This document shows positions 16,774-25,642 of a stretch of 64,000 nt of DNA, piece by piece. The stretch's first letter is position 1; every line of letters starts with the position of its first letter. The translations under genes and the position numbers were made by a program. The notes below the pieces were generated by a model, which saw only the letters and a list, made by a program, of their open reading frames with translations, was not told where the DNA came from and made no database searches. Source of the stretch: Virgibacillus_O sediminis (GTDB lineage Bacteria > Bacillota > Bacilli > Bacillales > Amphibacillaceae); the NCBI RefSeq assembly GCF_042643265.1, contig NZ_JBHRRZ010000010.1, positions 1 to 64,000 on the forward strand, read 5' to 3'.

Positions 16774-18223
16774 ATTTTCCTCCGGCCGGATGGCCATTGG
16801 CTGAATACCAATCAGCCAAGCGGTCTGCTTCCGACTCATCCATCTGTTTGATTTGATAATGCTTCCCGGCGCCAAGCTTGCCGATAATCGATACTTTCTG
16901 GGTCGCCAGCCTTTGCACCTGCTGTAATTTATGCTGTCTTTTTTCAAATGCCTGGATCCTTTTATGAAACATTCTTACCGTAACCCTTCCAAAGATACGG
17001 TACCGTATACTCATCCTTTTTTCACTTACAGCAAAGCCGCTGTCCCGATATTGCAAATAGCCCAGGCATAGTGCTCCTATAGCCAGGATTACTACCGCCC
17101 AGAGAATGGGAGGAAACATATACCAGAAAACCGCTCCAACTAGCAGGAAGGGCAGGGCGGCCCGCGACAAATAATACTTTCTTGCTCTTTTGGGCAGTGG
17201 GCGAAGCTTTTTCGGCTCCGCTGCATAATCAGGCAGAATATCTTCTAAGAAAGGTTCCACTTCAGCACGTTTCATCATTGGGAAGAGAATGGTGGAGAAG
17301 TCTTCCCCTTTATCCATCGACCCACCGGCTACCTCCGCAAAAACGGCAGCATATCCGAATGGCTGCCTGACGAGACTTTCGGCAAAACCGACAGCTTGGA
17401 TTCTTTTCAATGGAATGGTTATTTGCTTCTTTTCCAACAGGCCCCGTGTGATGAACAGCTCCTCATCTTTTTTAACTATCGTAAAGTTGCCGTATTTTAT
17501 CATCGTACCGGCAATCCCGAGAATCCACAGAAGTAATAGTACGAGGATGCCTAAGCCTACCATCAGTACAATACTCAGACCAATCACCCAATCGGCTGTC
17601 GAGTCATAAACCCTTTCGGGGATGAACTGTTGAATTTGTGAAAAGAAAAAAGCAAAGACCGCAAGAACCACACCGGCACTTCCGGAAGTAGTACCCGCCA
17701 AGAACAAGCGCTTAAAAGTTATTTGATAAGTTGGGTAACTGGGTTCATCCTCTACCACGCCTGAACCCTCGTCCATCCGCTCATCTCTCGAGCTCTTCAG
17801 TTCTTCCCGCAACTGCTCCGCTTCCCGTAATTTGACAGCCTTCAGGGAGGCTTCTGCATCCATCCCGCCTCCTGCCGTCTCAATTTGAACCTTTGTCAGG
17901 CGAAAGATACGATGAAGAATTCCTGATGTTAAATCGATGGATTGGATGCGGTTAATGGAAATAAACCGCTTCTTCCGGATGAATACACCGTATTCAATCC
18001 GCAGCTCTCCTTCCTCCACTCGGTAAGTAAACCGGTACCAAGAAACAATACTCACTGCTGCCATAATGACAAGTATCGCTGTACCGGCCACCGCAAAGTA
18101 CGTAAACAAGTCATCCCGGAACGTGACAAACCCGAAAACGATCGGAAAAATTGCTTCTTTTAATACCCTGATGAAATTAAAGAGAATCCCAACCGGGTGC
18201 AGTCGTCTCGGTTCAGACATCAT
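16772..18223 (-). CDS. ydbT: Bacterial PH-domain membrane protein YdbT
   Basis: A 483-residue membrane protein with repeated bPH2 (DUF304) domains, each following a pair of transmembrane helices; typical phrases are RISINRIQSIDLTSG-like and PLKRIQAVGFAESLVRQPFG. The function of the family is not firmly known. In B. subtilis ydbST are linked to resistance to certain bacteriocins. The start overlaps the end of ydbS, so the two are coupled. Confidence 0.88.
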   Translation of the reverse strand: MMSEPRRLHPVGILFNFIRVLKEAIFPIVFGFVTFRDDLFTYFAVAGTAILVIMAAVSIVSWYRFTYRVEEGELRIEYGVFIRKKRFISINRIQSIDLTSGILHRIFRLTKVQIETAGGGMDAEASLKAVKLREAEQLREELKSSRDERMDEGSGVVEDEPSYPTYQITFKRLFLAGTTSGSAGVVLAVFAFFFSQIQQFIPERVYDSTADWVIGLSIVLMVGLGILVLLLLWILGIAGTMIKYGNFTIVKKDEELFITRGLLEKKQITIPLKRIQAVGFAESLVRQPFGYAAVFAEVAGGSMDKGEDFSTILFPMMKRAEVEPFLEDILPDYAAEPKKLRPLPKRARKYYLSRAALPFLLVGAVFWYMFPPILWAVVILAIGALCLGYLQYRDSGFAVSEKRMSIRYRIFGRVTVRMFHKRIQAFEKRQHKLQQVQRLATQKVSIIGKLGAGKHYQIKQMDESEADRLADWYSANGHPAGGK

Positions 18224-18692
18224 CTTCGTCCACCCTTGCCAGCGCTGAGAGCCGATCCCTCAATTCAGAAGCATCTTCTTCCAATAAAGCGGGTATTTCA
18301 TGCGTAGTGGCAGCTGTAGAGATAGTGACAGTGGCTAGACGGAATCGTTTTAAGATTGGCCCCTGCTTTGTGTCTACATGCTGGACTCGCATCATGGGAA
18401 CCAGTGTCCTGGTGACAATGAGGATTCCATACTGTATGTAGATTTCCTGTTCAAACACTTCATACCGCCATCGCCGCCACCTAAATTTCGGAAGCAGAAA
18501 TACAAATAGATATGTACTAATGGCACTGAGTGCAGCGGCTGCAATTACGATACTCCATGGGAAATCATACAGATATGATACTACCACCCCTGCAACTGTC
18601 GCCAGCCATAGAATGACTGCATAGATGGCTGCTGTGATCCTCCAAGCTTTCATGGCTTCCTGTGCAATTGTGTTGCCCGGCGGCTGTCTCAT
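18213..18692 (-). CDS. ydbS: Bacterial PH-domain membrane protein YdbS
   Basis: A 159-residue protein with two N-terminal transmembrane helices (about 15-60) and one bPH2 domain (about 75-150, RVQHVDTKQGPILKRF). It pairs with YdbT, whose start overlaps its last codons. It follows cshA, separated by a terminator, in the B. subtilis order. Confidence 0.88.
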   Translation of the reverse strand: MRQPPGNTIAQEAMKAWRITAAIYAVILWLATVAGVVVSYLYDFPWSIVIAAAALSAISTYLFVFLLPKFRWRRWRYEVFEQEIYIQYGILIVTRTLVPMMRVQHVDTKQGPILKRFRLATVTISTAATTHEIPALLEEDASELRDRLSALARVDEDDV

Positions 18693-18765
18693 TTTCTCTC
18701 CCCCATTTCCTTTTATCTCATTTCCTACGGTACAGCTGCTATTAAGGTTTCATTATTTATATAAC

Positions 18766-18798
18766 AAAAAAAGCTCCTATTCTAAAAGGAGCTTTTTT
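18766..18798 (-). terminator. Terminator after cshA
   Basis: AAAAAAGCTCCT pairs with AGGAGCTTTTTT around a short loop. Symmetric A/T tracts allow use on the minus strand. Confidence 0.83.
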
Positions 18799-18810
18799 CC
18801 GGTGTATTAA

Positions 18811-20277
18811 TTAATCACGGTTGCGGCGCTTCTGAAAATTCCCTTTTCTGTTGCGTCCGCCCTGGTTGCGGCCTCCTTGGTTCCGACCGCCCCCCTGTCC
18901 GCGTTTTCCGAAAGGACGTTTATTGTTGGACCGGCGGTTATCCTTGCCTTTTTTCACACTGATTGGCGCCGCAGATGATATCTTGACCGGTGTATCCCTG
19001 CGTTCCTTCGTCAGCATCTTCAAGGCAGCTGAAATAACAGTTACAGAATCATGGTCTTCCAACAGCTCGTTCGCTGTTTCATGATAGGATTTCAATTCAG
19101 CCTTTTCGATGGTTTTCCTGATTTTATCCAATGTAACCTGCTGTTGGCCACGCTGTGCATCTTGGTTTGTTGGTGGCGTCAGACGCTTCATTTTGCTCTT
19201 GGTGGTTCTTTCAATCACCTGCAGATGAGCCATTTCCCTTGGGGTGATAAAAGAAATTGCTTCCCCGGTCCGGCCCGCTCTTCCGGTTCGGCCAATACGG
19301 TGGACATAGCTTTCCGGATCTTGCGGAATATCAAAATTATAAACATGTGTCACACCGGATATATCCAATCCTCGGGCTGCAACGTCCGTAGCCACGAGCA
19401 CATCCACCCGGTTGTTCTTGAATTTATTCAGAACAGACATCCGTTTCCCCTGTGTCAGGTCCCCATGGATCCCCTCTGCGCGGTATCCTCTGGTCTGGAG
19501 GCCTTCTGCCACTTCATCTACACGCTTTTTCGTCCGCGCAAAGACGATAGCAAGCTCTGGAGAATTAATATCCAGATGATTGTTGAGTGTATCGAATTTA
19601 AATTTCTCCGGAATTTCAATGAAATACTGGTCGATATTCTCCACAGTCATCTCTTTTGCTTTTACTTTTATTTCCTTTGGCTCTTTCATCAAGTTAGTAG
19701 CGATATCGCGGATTTCTTTCGGCATTGTTGCAGAGAACAACAGGGTCTGCCTTTCTTCCGGGATGCCCTTCAAGATGTCACGGATATCGTCAATGAAGCC
19801 CATGTTGAGCATTTCATCCGCCTCATCCAATATGGCAACCTCTACCATATCAATCCGGATGGTTTTTCTGCGCATATGATCCAGCAGTCTCCCAGGGGTT
19901 GCCACTACAATTTGCGGGCCGTCCTTCAAAGCCTTGATCTGCCTGTCCATATGCTGGCCGCCGAACACAGACAACGCACGGATTCCTGTAAACTTGGCAA
20001 TCCGGTTGAGCTCTTCCGCCACCTGGATAGCCAGTTCCCTTGTAGGGGCTACAACTAGTCCCTGTACTTTACGCTGTTTTGGGTCGATTTTTTCGAGCAT
20101 CGGTATGCCGAACGCAGCCGTCTTTCCTGTCCCTGTCTGCGCTTGCCCGATGACATCATTACCCTCCATTGCAAGCGGGATCGTTTCCGCCTGTATTGGT
20201 GTTGCTTCTTCAAATCCCATATTTTCCAATGCTTTTAAAATAGGGTTTGAGATACCAAGCTCATTAAATTTCGTCAC
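18811..20277 (-). CDS. cshA: DEAD-box RNA helicase CshA
   Basis: A 488-residue ATP-dependent RNA helicase that works with the RNA degradosome and in ribosome assembly, mainly in the cold. The Q motif (GFEEATPIQ), Walker A (AQTGTGKT), DEAD (ILDEADEML), SAT (LLFSATMP) and HRIGRTGRAGRTG motifs are all present in order. The C-terminal tail is rich in Arg/Gly repeats (GRNQGGRNQGGRN) for RNA binding. The start is GTG at 20277 with AGGAG ten bases upstream. Confidence 0.96.
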   Translation of the reverse strand: MTKFNELGISNPILKALENMGFEEATPIQAETIPLAMEGNDVIGQAQTGTGKTAAFGIPMLEKIDPKQRKVQGLVVAPTRELAIQVAEELNRIAKFTGIRALSVFGGQHMDRQIKALKDGPQIVVATPGRLLDHMRRKTIRIDMVEVAILDEADEMLNMGFIDDIRDILKGIPEERQTLLFSATMPKEIRDIATNLMKEPKEIKVKAKEMTVENIDQYFIEIPEKFKFDTLNNHLDINSPELAIVFARTKKRVDEVAEGLQTRGYRAEGIHGDLTQGKRMSVLNKFKNNRVDVLVATDVAARGLDISGVTHVYNFDIPQDPESYVHRIGRTGRAGRTGEAISFITPREMAHLQVIERTTKSKMKRLTPPTNQDAQRGQQQVTLDKIRKTIEKAELKSYHETANELLEDHDSVTVISAALKMLTKERRDTPVKISSAAPISVKKGKDNRRSNNKRPFGKRGQGGGRNQGGRNQGGRNRKGNFQKRRNRD

Positions 20278-20694
20278 TTGAACTTCTACTCCTTCTTTTC
20301 ATCAAAATTTATTCTCAAAAGAGGCCTGTCATTTTTCACATACTATAGATTCATTAATAATTATCCCCGTCGAATATCCAGAATAAACGTATTCAATTAA
20401 TACGCAGGGGAAGTATTGGGAAACTACGATTGCGCCATATCTGACGCTGGTCGCTGACTAGTTGCACGTTCAACATAAACCGTTCCAACTGGTCCGGTAT
20501 CATGATTTGCCTTCCAGCGTGCAAAATAGGCTTCGCCAGTTTCTGGCAAGAGGCCTCGCTCGAAAATGAATGCAATATTCATCATAACATAATTTTCCTT
20601 CCGCCACTAACTATGCGAAATGATTTTTTGGCGGATGCATGATAAAATGGACAAGATTATTCAGTTATGAATGAAAATTAAAGGAGGTTTGACA
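20278..20694. other. Intergenic region between cshA and the EamA gene
   Basis: About 400 bases holding the divergent upstream regions of cshA (minus) and the EamA transporter gene (plus). A 60-codon minus frame at 20393-20575 has no ribosome site and no recognisable domain, so I do not call it a gene. I see no RNA element or clear promoter. Confidence 0.4.
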
Positions 20695-21609
20695 TTGCGC
20701 CGCCCTCCATTCAATCCATACGCAGCGATCGTAATAGGGGTGATCAGCATCTCTGCGTCAGCTGTACTGGTCAAGCTTGCTGATCAGGCACCAGCTGCAA
20801 TCATTGCAAATTACCGCTTGCTTTTTGCAGTACTGCTTATGCTTCCAGTCATATTATTAAAATACCGGCATGAATTCCGGGATATCAGCAGGAAAGATTG
20901 GAGTTTATCCATCCTCGCAGGTATTTTCCTTGCCCTGCACTTTATTCTCTGGTTTGAGTCCTTGAATTATACATCTGTGGCAAGTTCGGTTGTCCTCGTA
21001 ACATTACAGCCGATTTTTGCTTTCCTGGGAACTTATCTCTTCTTTCAGGAACGTTTCTCCCCTGGTGCCATCATCAGTATGCTCATCGCGCTTTTCGGGA
21101 GTTTCATTATTGCCTGGGGGGATTTTCAGATAAGCGGGATTGCCCTATGGGGAGACTTGCTCGCGCTGCTCGGGGCCATCGGGGTAACCATATATTTCCT
21201 GATGGGGCAGAGGGTAAGAAGAAACTTGTCCTTGATGACATACACCTTTGTTGTTTACGGAGCAAGCTCTATTACCCTGATCTTATATAACCTAGCCCTG
21301 CAAAACCCATTCTTCGGTTATCCAGCAGATCATTGGTGGTTGTTCCTGGCATTGGCTGTCTTTCCAACCTTTCTTGGCCATTCCTTGTTTAACTGGGCTC
21401 TGAAATGGATGAGTACATCCACGATTTCCATGGCAATCGTTTTTGAACCGGTCGGTGCTTCCATCTTGGCTTACATCATTCTGGGTGAGGTGATCACTTG
21501 GCCGCAGCTGCTCGGCGGTACCATTGTCATCTTTGGTCTGTTCCTGTTTATTATGAGCACGACAAGAAAGACAAAGATTACAATTGCACGCAAAGAGGGA
21601 AATAATTAA
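20695..21609 (+). CDS. EamA/DMT family transporter
   Basis: A 304-residue inner-membrane exporter of the drug/metabolite transporter superfamily with ten transmembrane helices in two EamA repeats. The second repeat shows the usual ending MAIVFEPVGASILAYIILGEVITWPQLLGG. Substrate unknown. I chose TTG at 20695 because a perfect AAAGGAGG lies seven bases upstream; an ATG at 20671 precedes that site. The end overlaps nothing functional, and degV follows after about 50 bases. Confidence 0.9.
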   Translation: MRRPPFNPYAAIVIGVISISASAVLVKLADQAPAAIIANYRLLFAVLLMLPVILLKYRHEFRDISRKDWSLSILAGIFLALHFILWFESLNYTSVASSVVLVTLQPIFAFLGTYLFFQERFSPGAIISMLIALFGSFIIAWGDFQISGIALWGDLLALLGAIGVTIYFLMGQRVRRNLSLMTYTFVVYGASSITLILYNLALQNPFFGYPADHWWLFLALAVFPTFLGHSLFNWALKWMSTSTISMAIVFEPVGASILAYIILGEVITWPQLLGGTIVIFGLFLFIMSTTRKTKITIARKEGNN

Positions 21610-21661
21610 AGCAAGACAAGGAATAGATATAAATAATACCTTTAAAAAAGCAGGTGACGTC

Positions 21662-22516
21662 ATGAGTATACAATTAATGACCGACAGTGGGGCCGACATC
21701 CCGCAGCGCTTGAGAGAAGAACTGTCCCTCACCATAGTACCGCTGTATTTACACTTTAATGACGGACAATACCGAACAGGAATTGACATGAATCTTGACA
21801 GTTATCACAGAAAAGTGGCTGAAACAAAGGAGCTCCCCCGTTCTGCCGCTCCAAGCCCAAGCGACTTCTACAAGGCATATAAACAGGCAGATCCGGACCG
21901 CCCCATTTTAATGCTCAGTTTGTCCATGGGACTCAGCAGTACGTACGAGAACGCAATAATGGGGAAGAACATGCTGTTGGAAGAAGAGCCTGAACGGAAG
22001 ATTGAAGTGATCAACACAAAGACCGCTTCCTGCGGGATTGCCCTGCTTCTTCATGAAGCTTCCGAAAAGATAAAAGATGGGCTCGCCTTTGAGAAGCTTG
22101 TTACCCATATGGAGGAACGGGTGGAGAAGACTGCCACCTTGTTTGTCCTGAAGACTTTGGAAAACCTGATCATCGGAGGTCGCTTGGATAAAGTGAAAGG
22201 GACGATCGCCAAAACCCTGAACATCAAGTTGCTGATGAAAGCAAGTGATGAAGGCACCATAGAAGTCATGGAAAAAGTCCGCGGCGACAAAAAATCCATC
22301 CGGCGGTTCATCGATCTGATCGGTGAGAACACCGTGCATGCAGAGGAAAAAATCCTCTGCATGAGCCATTGCAATGCAGAGCAAAAAGCGAAAGAAGTGA
22401 TGGATGAAGTGTCCGGAAAATACGGCTTTAAAGACGCCTACCTCATGGACATGGGACCGCTGATCGCCACATACGGTGGTGAGGGTGCACTTGTCATCTC
22501 TTTCTTCAAAGATTGA
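21662..22516 (+). CDS. DegV family fatty-acid-binding protein
   Basis: A 284-residue DegV protein. DegV/FakB proteins bind a fatty acid and present it to the kinase FakA. Family features include MTDSGADIPQ at the start, LSMGLSSTYENA near residue 85 and DMGPLIATYGGEGALVISF at the end. The ATG at 21662 follows AGGTGA. Whether it serves FakA here is inferred from the family. Confidence 0.9.
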   Translation: MSIQLMTDSGADIPQRLREELSLTIVPLYLHFNDGQYRTGIDMNLDSYHRKVAETKELPRSAAPSPSDFYKAYKQADPDRPILMLSLSMGLSSTYENAIMGKNMLLEEEPERKIEVINTKTASCGIALLLHEASEKIKDGLAFEKLVTHMEERVEKTATLFVLKTLENLIIGGRLDKVKGTIAKTLNIKLLMKASDEGTIEVMEKVRGDKKSIRRFIDLIGENTVHAEEKILCMSHCNAEQKAKEVMDEVSGKYGFKDAYLMDMGPLIATYGGEGALVISFFKD

Positions 22517-22633
22517 TCGAAGGCTCTGGGGCATCGGGTCAGCAGCGTGCGGACTGTGCTCAACAAATTGACGCCAATTCAGCACTCCCGGCCTTTATAA
22601 GGTGTCTCCAGCAAAGATGACTTATCGCCAAAT

Positions 22634-22664
22634 AGCAGCACCTGCAGGATAAGCAGGTGCTGCT
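22634..22664. terminator. Bidirectional terminator between degV and esterase gene
   Basis: AGCAGCACCTGC (22634-22645) pairs with GCAGGTGCTGCT (22653-22664), followed on the plus strand by ATTTTTC. The two flanking genes converge. Confidence 0.85.
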
Positions 22665-23358
22665 ATTTTTCTTTCCCTGTAAGGAAATCAAATACCATCT
22701 GATTAAGTGTATCTTTATCTTCCCCAAGGCATATTAGATGTCTGGAACGTTCAAAGAAGACTACTTCTTTCTTTTCTGAAGGAATTTCCTTATCCAGATA
22801 ATAGGCTGTTTTATACGGGACCATTCCATCCTGCTGGCCTTGGGCAATCAATACTGGCGATTTGATTTTCTTCAAATAACGGCGGGTGAATTTCACCAGC
22901 TTTAGAAATTCCAGATTGGCCTTCAAAGGTACCTGCCCCATCTTCTGCCGGTAATGCTGATACAATTTATTTTTATCTAGGTTGCCTTTCACTCCATCTG
23001 CAAGTATGGATGCTGCATCAAGCCCCATCTGCCGGAAGGAGAGGTATTTTCCCGAGGTGGCCAGCAAAACAAGATTATCCACTTTGTATTTGGCGGCCAG
23101 ATAGGAAGCAATCATCCCTCCCATCGAAAACCCGATCAGATAGACCTTGTTACACTCTTCCTTCAAGTGTTTCAAGGAATCCTCCGCCGTACGAATCCAC
23201 TTTTTATATGAAGCGCCCTCCAAATCCAACTCCTTGCCATGTCCCGGCAAGGTAGGCACTTCAATTCTCCAGTCTGTATGTTCCCTCAAAAAATCAGCTA
23301 ACGGCCCTACTTCATATGGGCCGCCAGTATAACCATGAATGATTAAACATCCGACCAT
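22663..23358 (-). CDS. Alpha/beta-hydrolase carboxylesterase (Est30/monoacylglycerol lipase-like)
   Basis: A 231-residue cytoplasmic esterase. The nucleophile Ser is in GFSMGG, the acidic residue in GQQDGMVP and the catalytic His in ERSRHLI, all in correct order. The opening GCLIIHGYTGGPYEVGPLADFL is typical of the YvaK/Est30 carboxylesterases, which hydrolyse short-chain esters or monoacylglycerols. I prefer the ATG at 23358, six bases after AGAAGGGG; the frame extends nine codons upstream. The true substrate cannot be told. Confidence 0.88.
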   Translation of the reverse strand: MVGCLIIHGYTGGPYEVGPLADFLREHTDWRIEVPTLPGHGKELDLEGASYKKWIRTAEDSLKHLKEECNKVYLIGFSMGGMIASYLAAKYKVDNLVLLATSGKYLSFRQMGLDAASILADGVKGNLDKNKLYQHYRQKMGQVPLKANLEFLKLVKFTRRYLKKIKSPVLIAQGQQDGMVPYKTAYYLDKEIPSEKKEVVFFERSRHLICLGEDKDTLNQMVFDFLTGKEK

Positions 23359-23496
23359 TTTCCATTCCCCTTCTCCTGATTCCATCTTTCTTCTTTTACC
23401 CTGTTTTCCCCTTTGGTATTACATTTCACAGAAGGAAAACAGCAGATTTCCTTTCCCACCTTTTCCAGTTTACGGAATAATGGGGCTTTTAGGAAA

Positions 23497-23533
23497 CAAA
23501 AAAGCTGATATGCAATTGGACTTTGCATCAGCT
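23497..23533 (-). terminator. Terminator after the yppG-like gene
   Basis: Minus-strand AGCTGATGCAA (23523-23533) pairs with TTGCATATCAGCT (23503-23515, two-base bulge) and is followed by TTTTTTG. Confidence 0.8.
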
Positions 23534-23542
23534 TCACAGTTG

Positions 23543-23911
23543 TCACCTGATATTTTTCAAGAGGGTACCGAATTCTTTTATAATCGGGGAGACCTGATGA
23601 TAGGTGTTTGCAAGCTGACTGACAGTAGCAATCATCTTATCAAGGTCTACCTGCCCCTCATTGTTTTGAAAATGGGCGGAGAGATGATTAGCAGGCTTAG
23701 CTCCTGAAAATGGCGATGGATGTTCTACGGAACCGACTGGGGGCCAATGCTCCGGCTGCTTGGGTTTAGCAAATGCTTCGTACGGTGTCTCCGGGTATGC
23801 TTGTGTATGATAAAATTGGGGAGTATACTGCGTTGTATGCTGGATATATGGCAGATAGGGCGATGAGTGTATCGTCTGTGATGGATAACCTTCATAACGG
23901 AAATTATTCAT
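23543..23911 (-). CDS. yppG: YppG-like protein
   Basis: A 122-residue protein. The first half is low-complexity and rich in Tyr, Pro, His and Gln (SSPYLPYIQHTTQY), as in spore coat proteins. The second half carries the conserved YppG ending VDLDKMIATVSQLANTYHQV. The molecular role is unknown; spore location is suspected only from composition. The ATG at 23911 follows GAGGGTG by about seven bases, which fits better than the ATG three codons earlier. Confidence 0.75.
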   Translation of the reverse strand: MNNFRYEGYPSQTIHSSPYLPYIQHTTQYTPQFYHTQAYPETPYEAFAKPKQPEHWPPVGSVEHPSPFSGAKPANHLSAHFQNNEGQVDLDKMIATVSQLANTYHQVSPIIKEFGTLLKNIR

Positions 23912-23983
23912 AAAACACACCCTCTTCCCCTATTATTATCTGCTATAATCTATGCATTGCATAGCGAAAGTGTGTCGGCAGCA

Positions 23984-24274
23984 CTAATAACTGCTGTAGC
24001 CATTATAGTGTGTATTATAATAATCGTTATTACCCAGTCCGAGGTTATTTTTTATCCTGTTTTTCTGATAGCCCAGTACAGGCCCCTCATTCCCATTAAT
24101 GAAAGTTGCAGGGGTTCCATAGATTCCCATATCCTGCAGTTCTCTCATATATTTAGTGTTCTTGGAAACATTCTTTATCTCGTAAGGTACATTCCATTCA
24201 TCCATCTGGCTAATCAATTTATTGCATTGCGAGTTATCTTCACTTACATAGATTGTTACCTGTTTATCCTTCAT
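23984..24274 (-). CDS. Glutaredoxin-fold protein with altered active site
   Basis: A 96-residue protein with the thioredoxin/glutaredoxin fold: VTIYVSEDNSQCNKLI at the start and the cis-Pro loop GIYGTPATFI near residue 50. The usual CxxC is NSQC, so the normal nucleophilic first Cys (residue 14) is Asn while Cys17 remains. It therefore probably does not act as an ordinary disulfide reductase. The tail is rich in Asn and Tyr (NNDYYNTHYNGYSSY). GGGAGG lies eleven bases before the ATG, and a sigma-B-like promoter lies about 45 bases upstream. Confidence 0.72.
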   Translation of the reverse strand: MKDKQVTIYVSEDNSQCNKLISQMDEWNVPYEIKNVSKNTKYMRELQDMGIYGTPATFINGNEGPVLGYQKNRIKNNLGLGNNDYYNTHYNGYSSY

Positions 24275-24324
24275 AGATGAGTATTCCTCCCTGGGGTGAT
24301 TGGCTAATTCCTTCTATACACAGC

Positions 24325-24350
24325 GTACCCACGTGATTTGCCGGATAAAC
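24325..24350 (-). promoter_or_regulatory. Candidate sigma-B promoter
   Basis: Minus-strand GTTTAT (24345-24350) and GGGTAC (24325-24330), 14 bases apart, match GTTTWW-N14-GGGWAW except for the last base. Start would fall near 24317, before the glutaredoxin-fold gene. Confidence 0.5.
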
Positions 24351-24366
24351 CCATAACTGGAAAATG

Positions 24367-25281
24367 CTACTTAAAGTTTTTGCCGATCATCCGAAGATGG
24401 CCCGGAAGGATGGCAATATGCGCAGGCGTTGCTCCCTCGAGTTCTCCATCCATATCGGCCTCTTTGGAAGCCGGCGTAGCAATTCTCAAATCTTTCGCCT
24501 GAAAGTGCTCCAGTTCTGTAAAGTCCTCTAAATCCGTATGGGGATTGCGTATCGATAAAAGCTCCCGAAAAGTGGCAAGTGTCGATGTCTTGATAACCAG
24601 TACATCAAGAAGTCCATCATCAGCCTGGATTGTGGGAATAGGCAATTCCCGCGTTCCCAAATACTTTCCATTCAATACGATAATCAATACAGCTTCATCC
24701 TCATATTTCTTCCCACCATCAGCTATGATTTCATAAGAGAACGGCTCGGTCTGATTAACTGTACGTAGGGTGCTCATAAAGTAACTTAGCACACCTAAAT
24801 TTTTCTTCTGATCAGCATCTATATTACGGGATGTTTCTGCCACCAGTCCAATCCCCCAGAAATTAAGAAAGTATCGATCTTCGGCTTTACCTACATCTAT
24901 GTCCAAGACTTCCCCTGCCAAGATAGCACCAGCAGCTTCTTCCAAATCCTGCGGAATTCCCAGCATTCTGCTGAAATCATTGGAAGTGCCGCCGGGAAGG
25001 ACAGCCACAACAGGGCGCTGGTCCAGCTCAGCTATACTATTAATGCATTGATGAACCGTTCCATCTCCTCCTAAGATAATTAGAAGATCAACCTCCCTGC
25101 TGTAATCCCTGCAAATCCTGACAGACTCCTCGGCAGAGCGGGACTTCACCACCCTTAATTCCCGAATTCCTTCAGAAAGTAGGGGCAGAGTCTGGGACAG
25201 TTTCCACTTCAATTCTTCATTTCCGGCATTTCCATTATATATAAATAATGCTTTTTCATATTTAACAGCAGTATTATCCAT
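24367..25281 (-). CDS. Diacylglycerol kinase-type lipid kinase (YegS/BmrU family)
   Basis: A 304-residue cytoplasmic lipid kinase. The nucleotide-binding GGDGT is at residues 71-75 (ILGGDGTVHQCIN), followed by LPGGTSNDFSRMLGIP and the C-terminal beta-sandwich with MDGELEGATP. Members phosphorylate diacylglycerol or related lipids; the exact substrate is not clear. It overlaps no neighbour and precedes the sigma-B-like promoter of the next gene downstream. Confidence 0.88.
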   Translation of the reverse strand: MDNTAVKYEKALFIYNGNAGNEELKWKLSQTLPLLSEGIRELRVVKSRSAEESVRICRDYSREVDLLIILGGDGTVHQCINSIAELDQRPVVAVLPGGTSNDFSRMLGIPQDLEEAAGAILAGEVLDIDVGKAEDRYFLNFWGIGLVAETSRNIDADQKKNLGVLSYFMSTLRTVNQTEPFSYEIIADGGKKYEDEAVLIIVLNGKYLGTRELPIPTIQADDGLLDVLVIKTSTLATFRELLSIRNPHTDLEDFTELEHFQAKDLRIATPASKEADMDGELEGATPAHIAILPGHLRMIGKNFK

Positions 25282-25406
25282 TTTTCACTATCCTTTCCGC
25301 TTCTATTTATTTATTTCCTCCCCATTGATTTTAAAAACCCCCAGTGCAAGAGGCTTTCAAACTTCTTTTTATTGGCTTTCAGTTTAGATATTTAAGCGTA
25401 ATATAA

Positions 25407-25574
25407 TTATCTTCCGTCTTGGGTATCGTCGGGGCAGGAGACATCGGAACCATGATTATCTTTGCATCAAATAACCGAAACTGGAATGAAATGGGGATGA
25501 TTTTCCTGGCTATTATCGTAGTAGTTACGGTTATTTACTTTTTCTCATCCCGAATAAGAAGTAAAATTGTATAG
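25407..25574 (+). pseudogene. Possible remnant of a MarC-type membrane protein C-terminus
   Basis: A 55-codon plus-strand frame with no ribosome site, preceded by a stop (25404-25406). It encodes two hydrophobic stretches around GIVGAGDIGTMIIFASNN and MIFLAIIVVVTVIYF, which resemble the AGPG-TITTVM and last-helix part of MarC/YvbG-type proteins. It is far too short to be complete. The rest of the 25282-25642 gap shows no gene. Assignment is tentative. Confidence 0.35.
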
Positions 25575-25642
25575 ATCTAAAGCCCTTTCAGGAAAGGTTA
25601 CTCCCTGCAGGGTCTTTTATTTTACCTGGAAAGGAAGTTACT

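Noticed and set aside
20393..20575. 60-codon minus frame upstream of cshA
   Set aside because: No ribosome site and no recognisable domain; treated as chance.
23343..23546. 67-codon minus frame between yppG-like and esterase genes
   Set aside because: It overlaps the yppG terminator and the esterase start, with no ribosome site.
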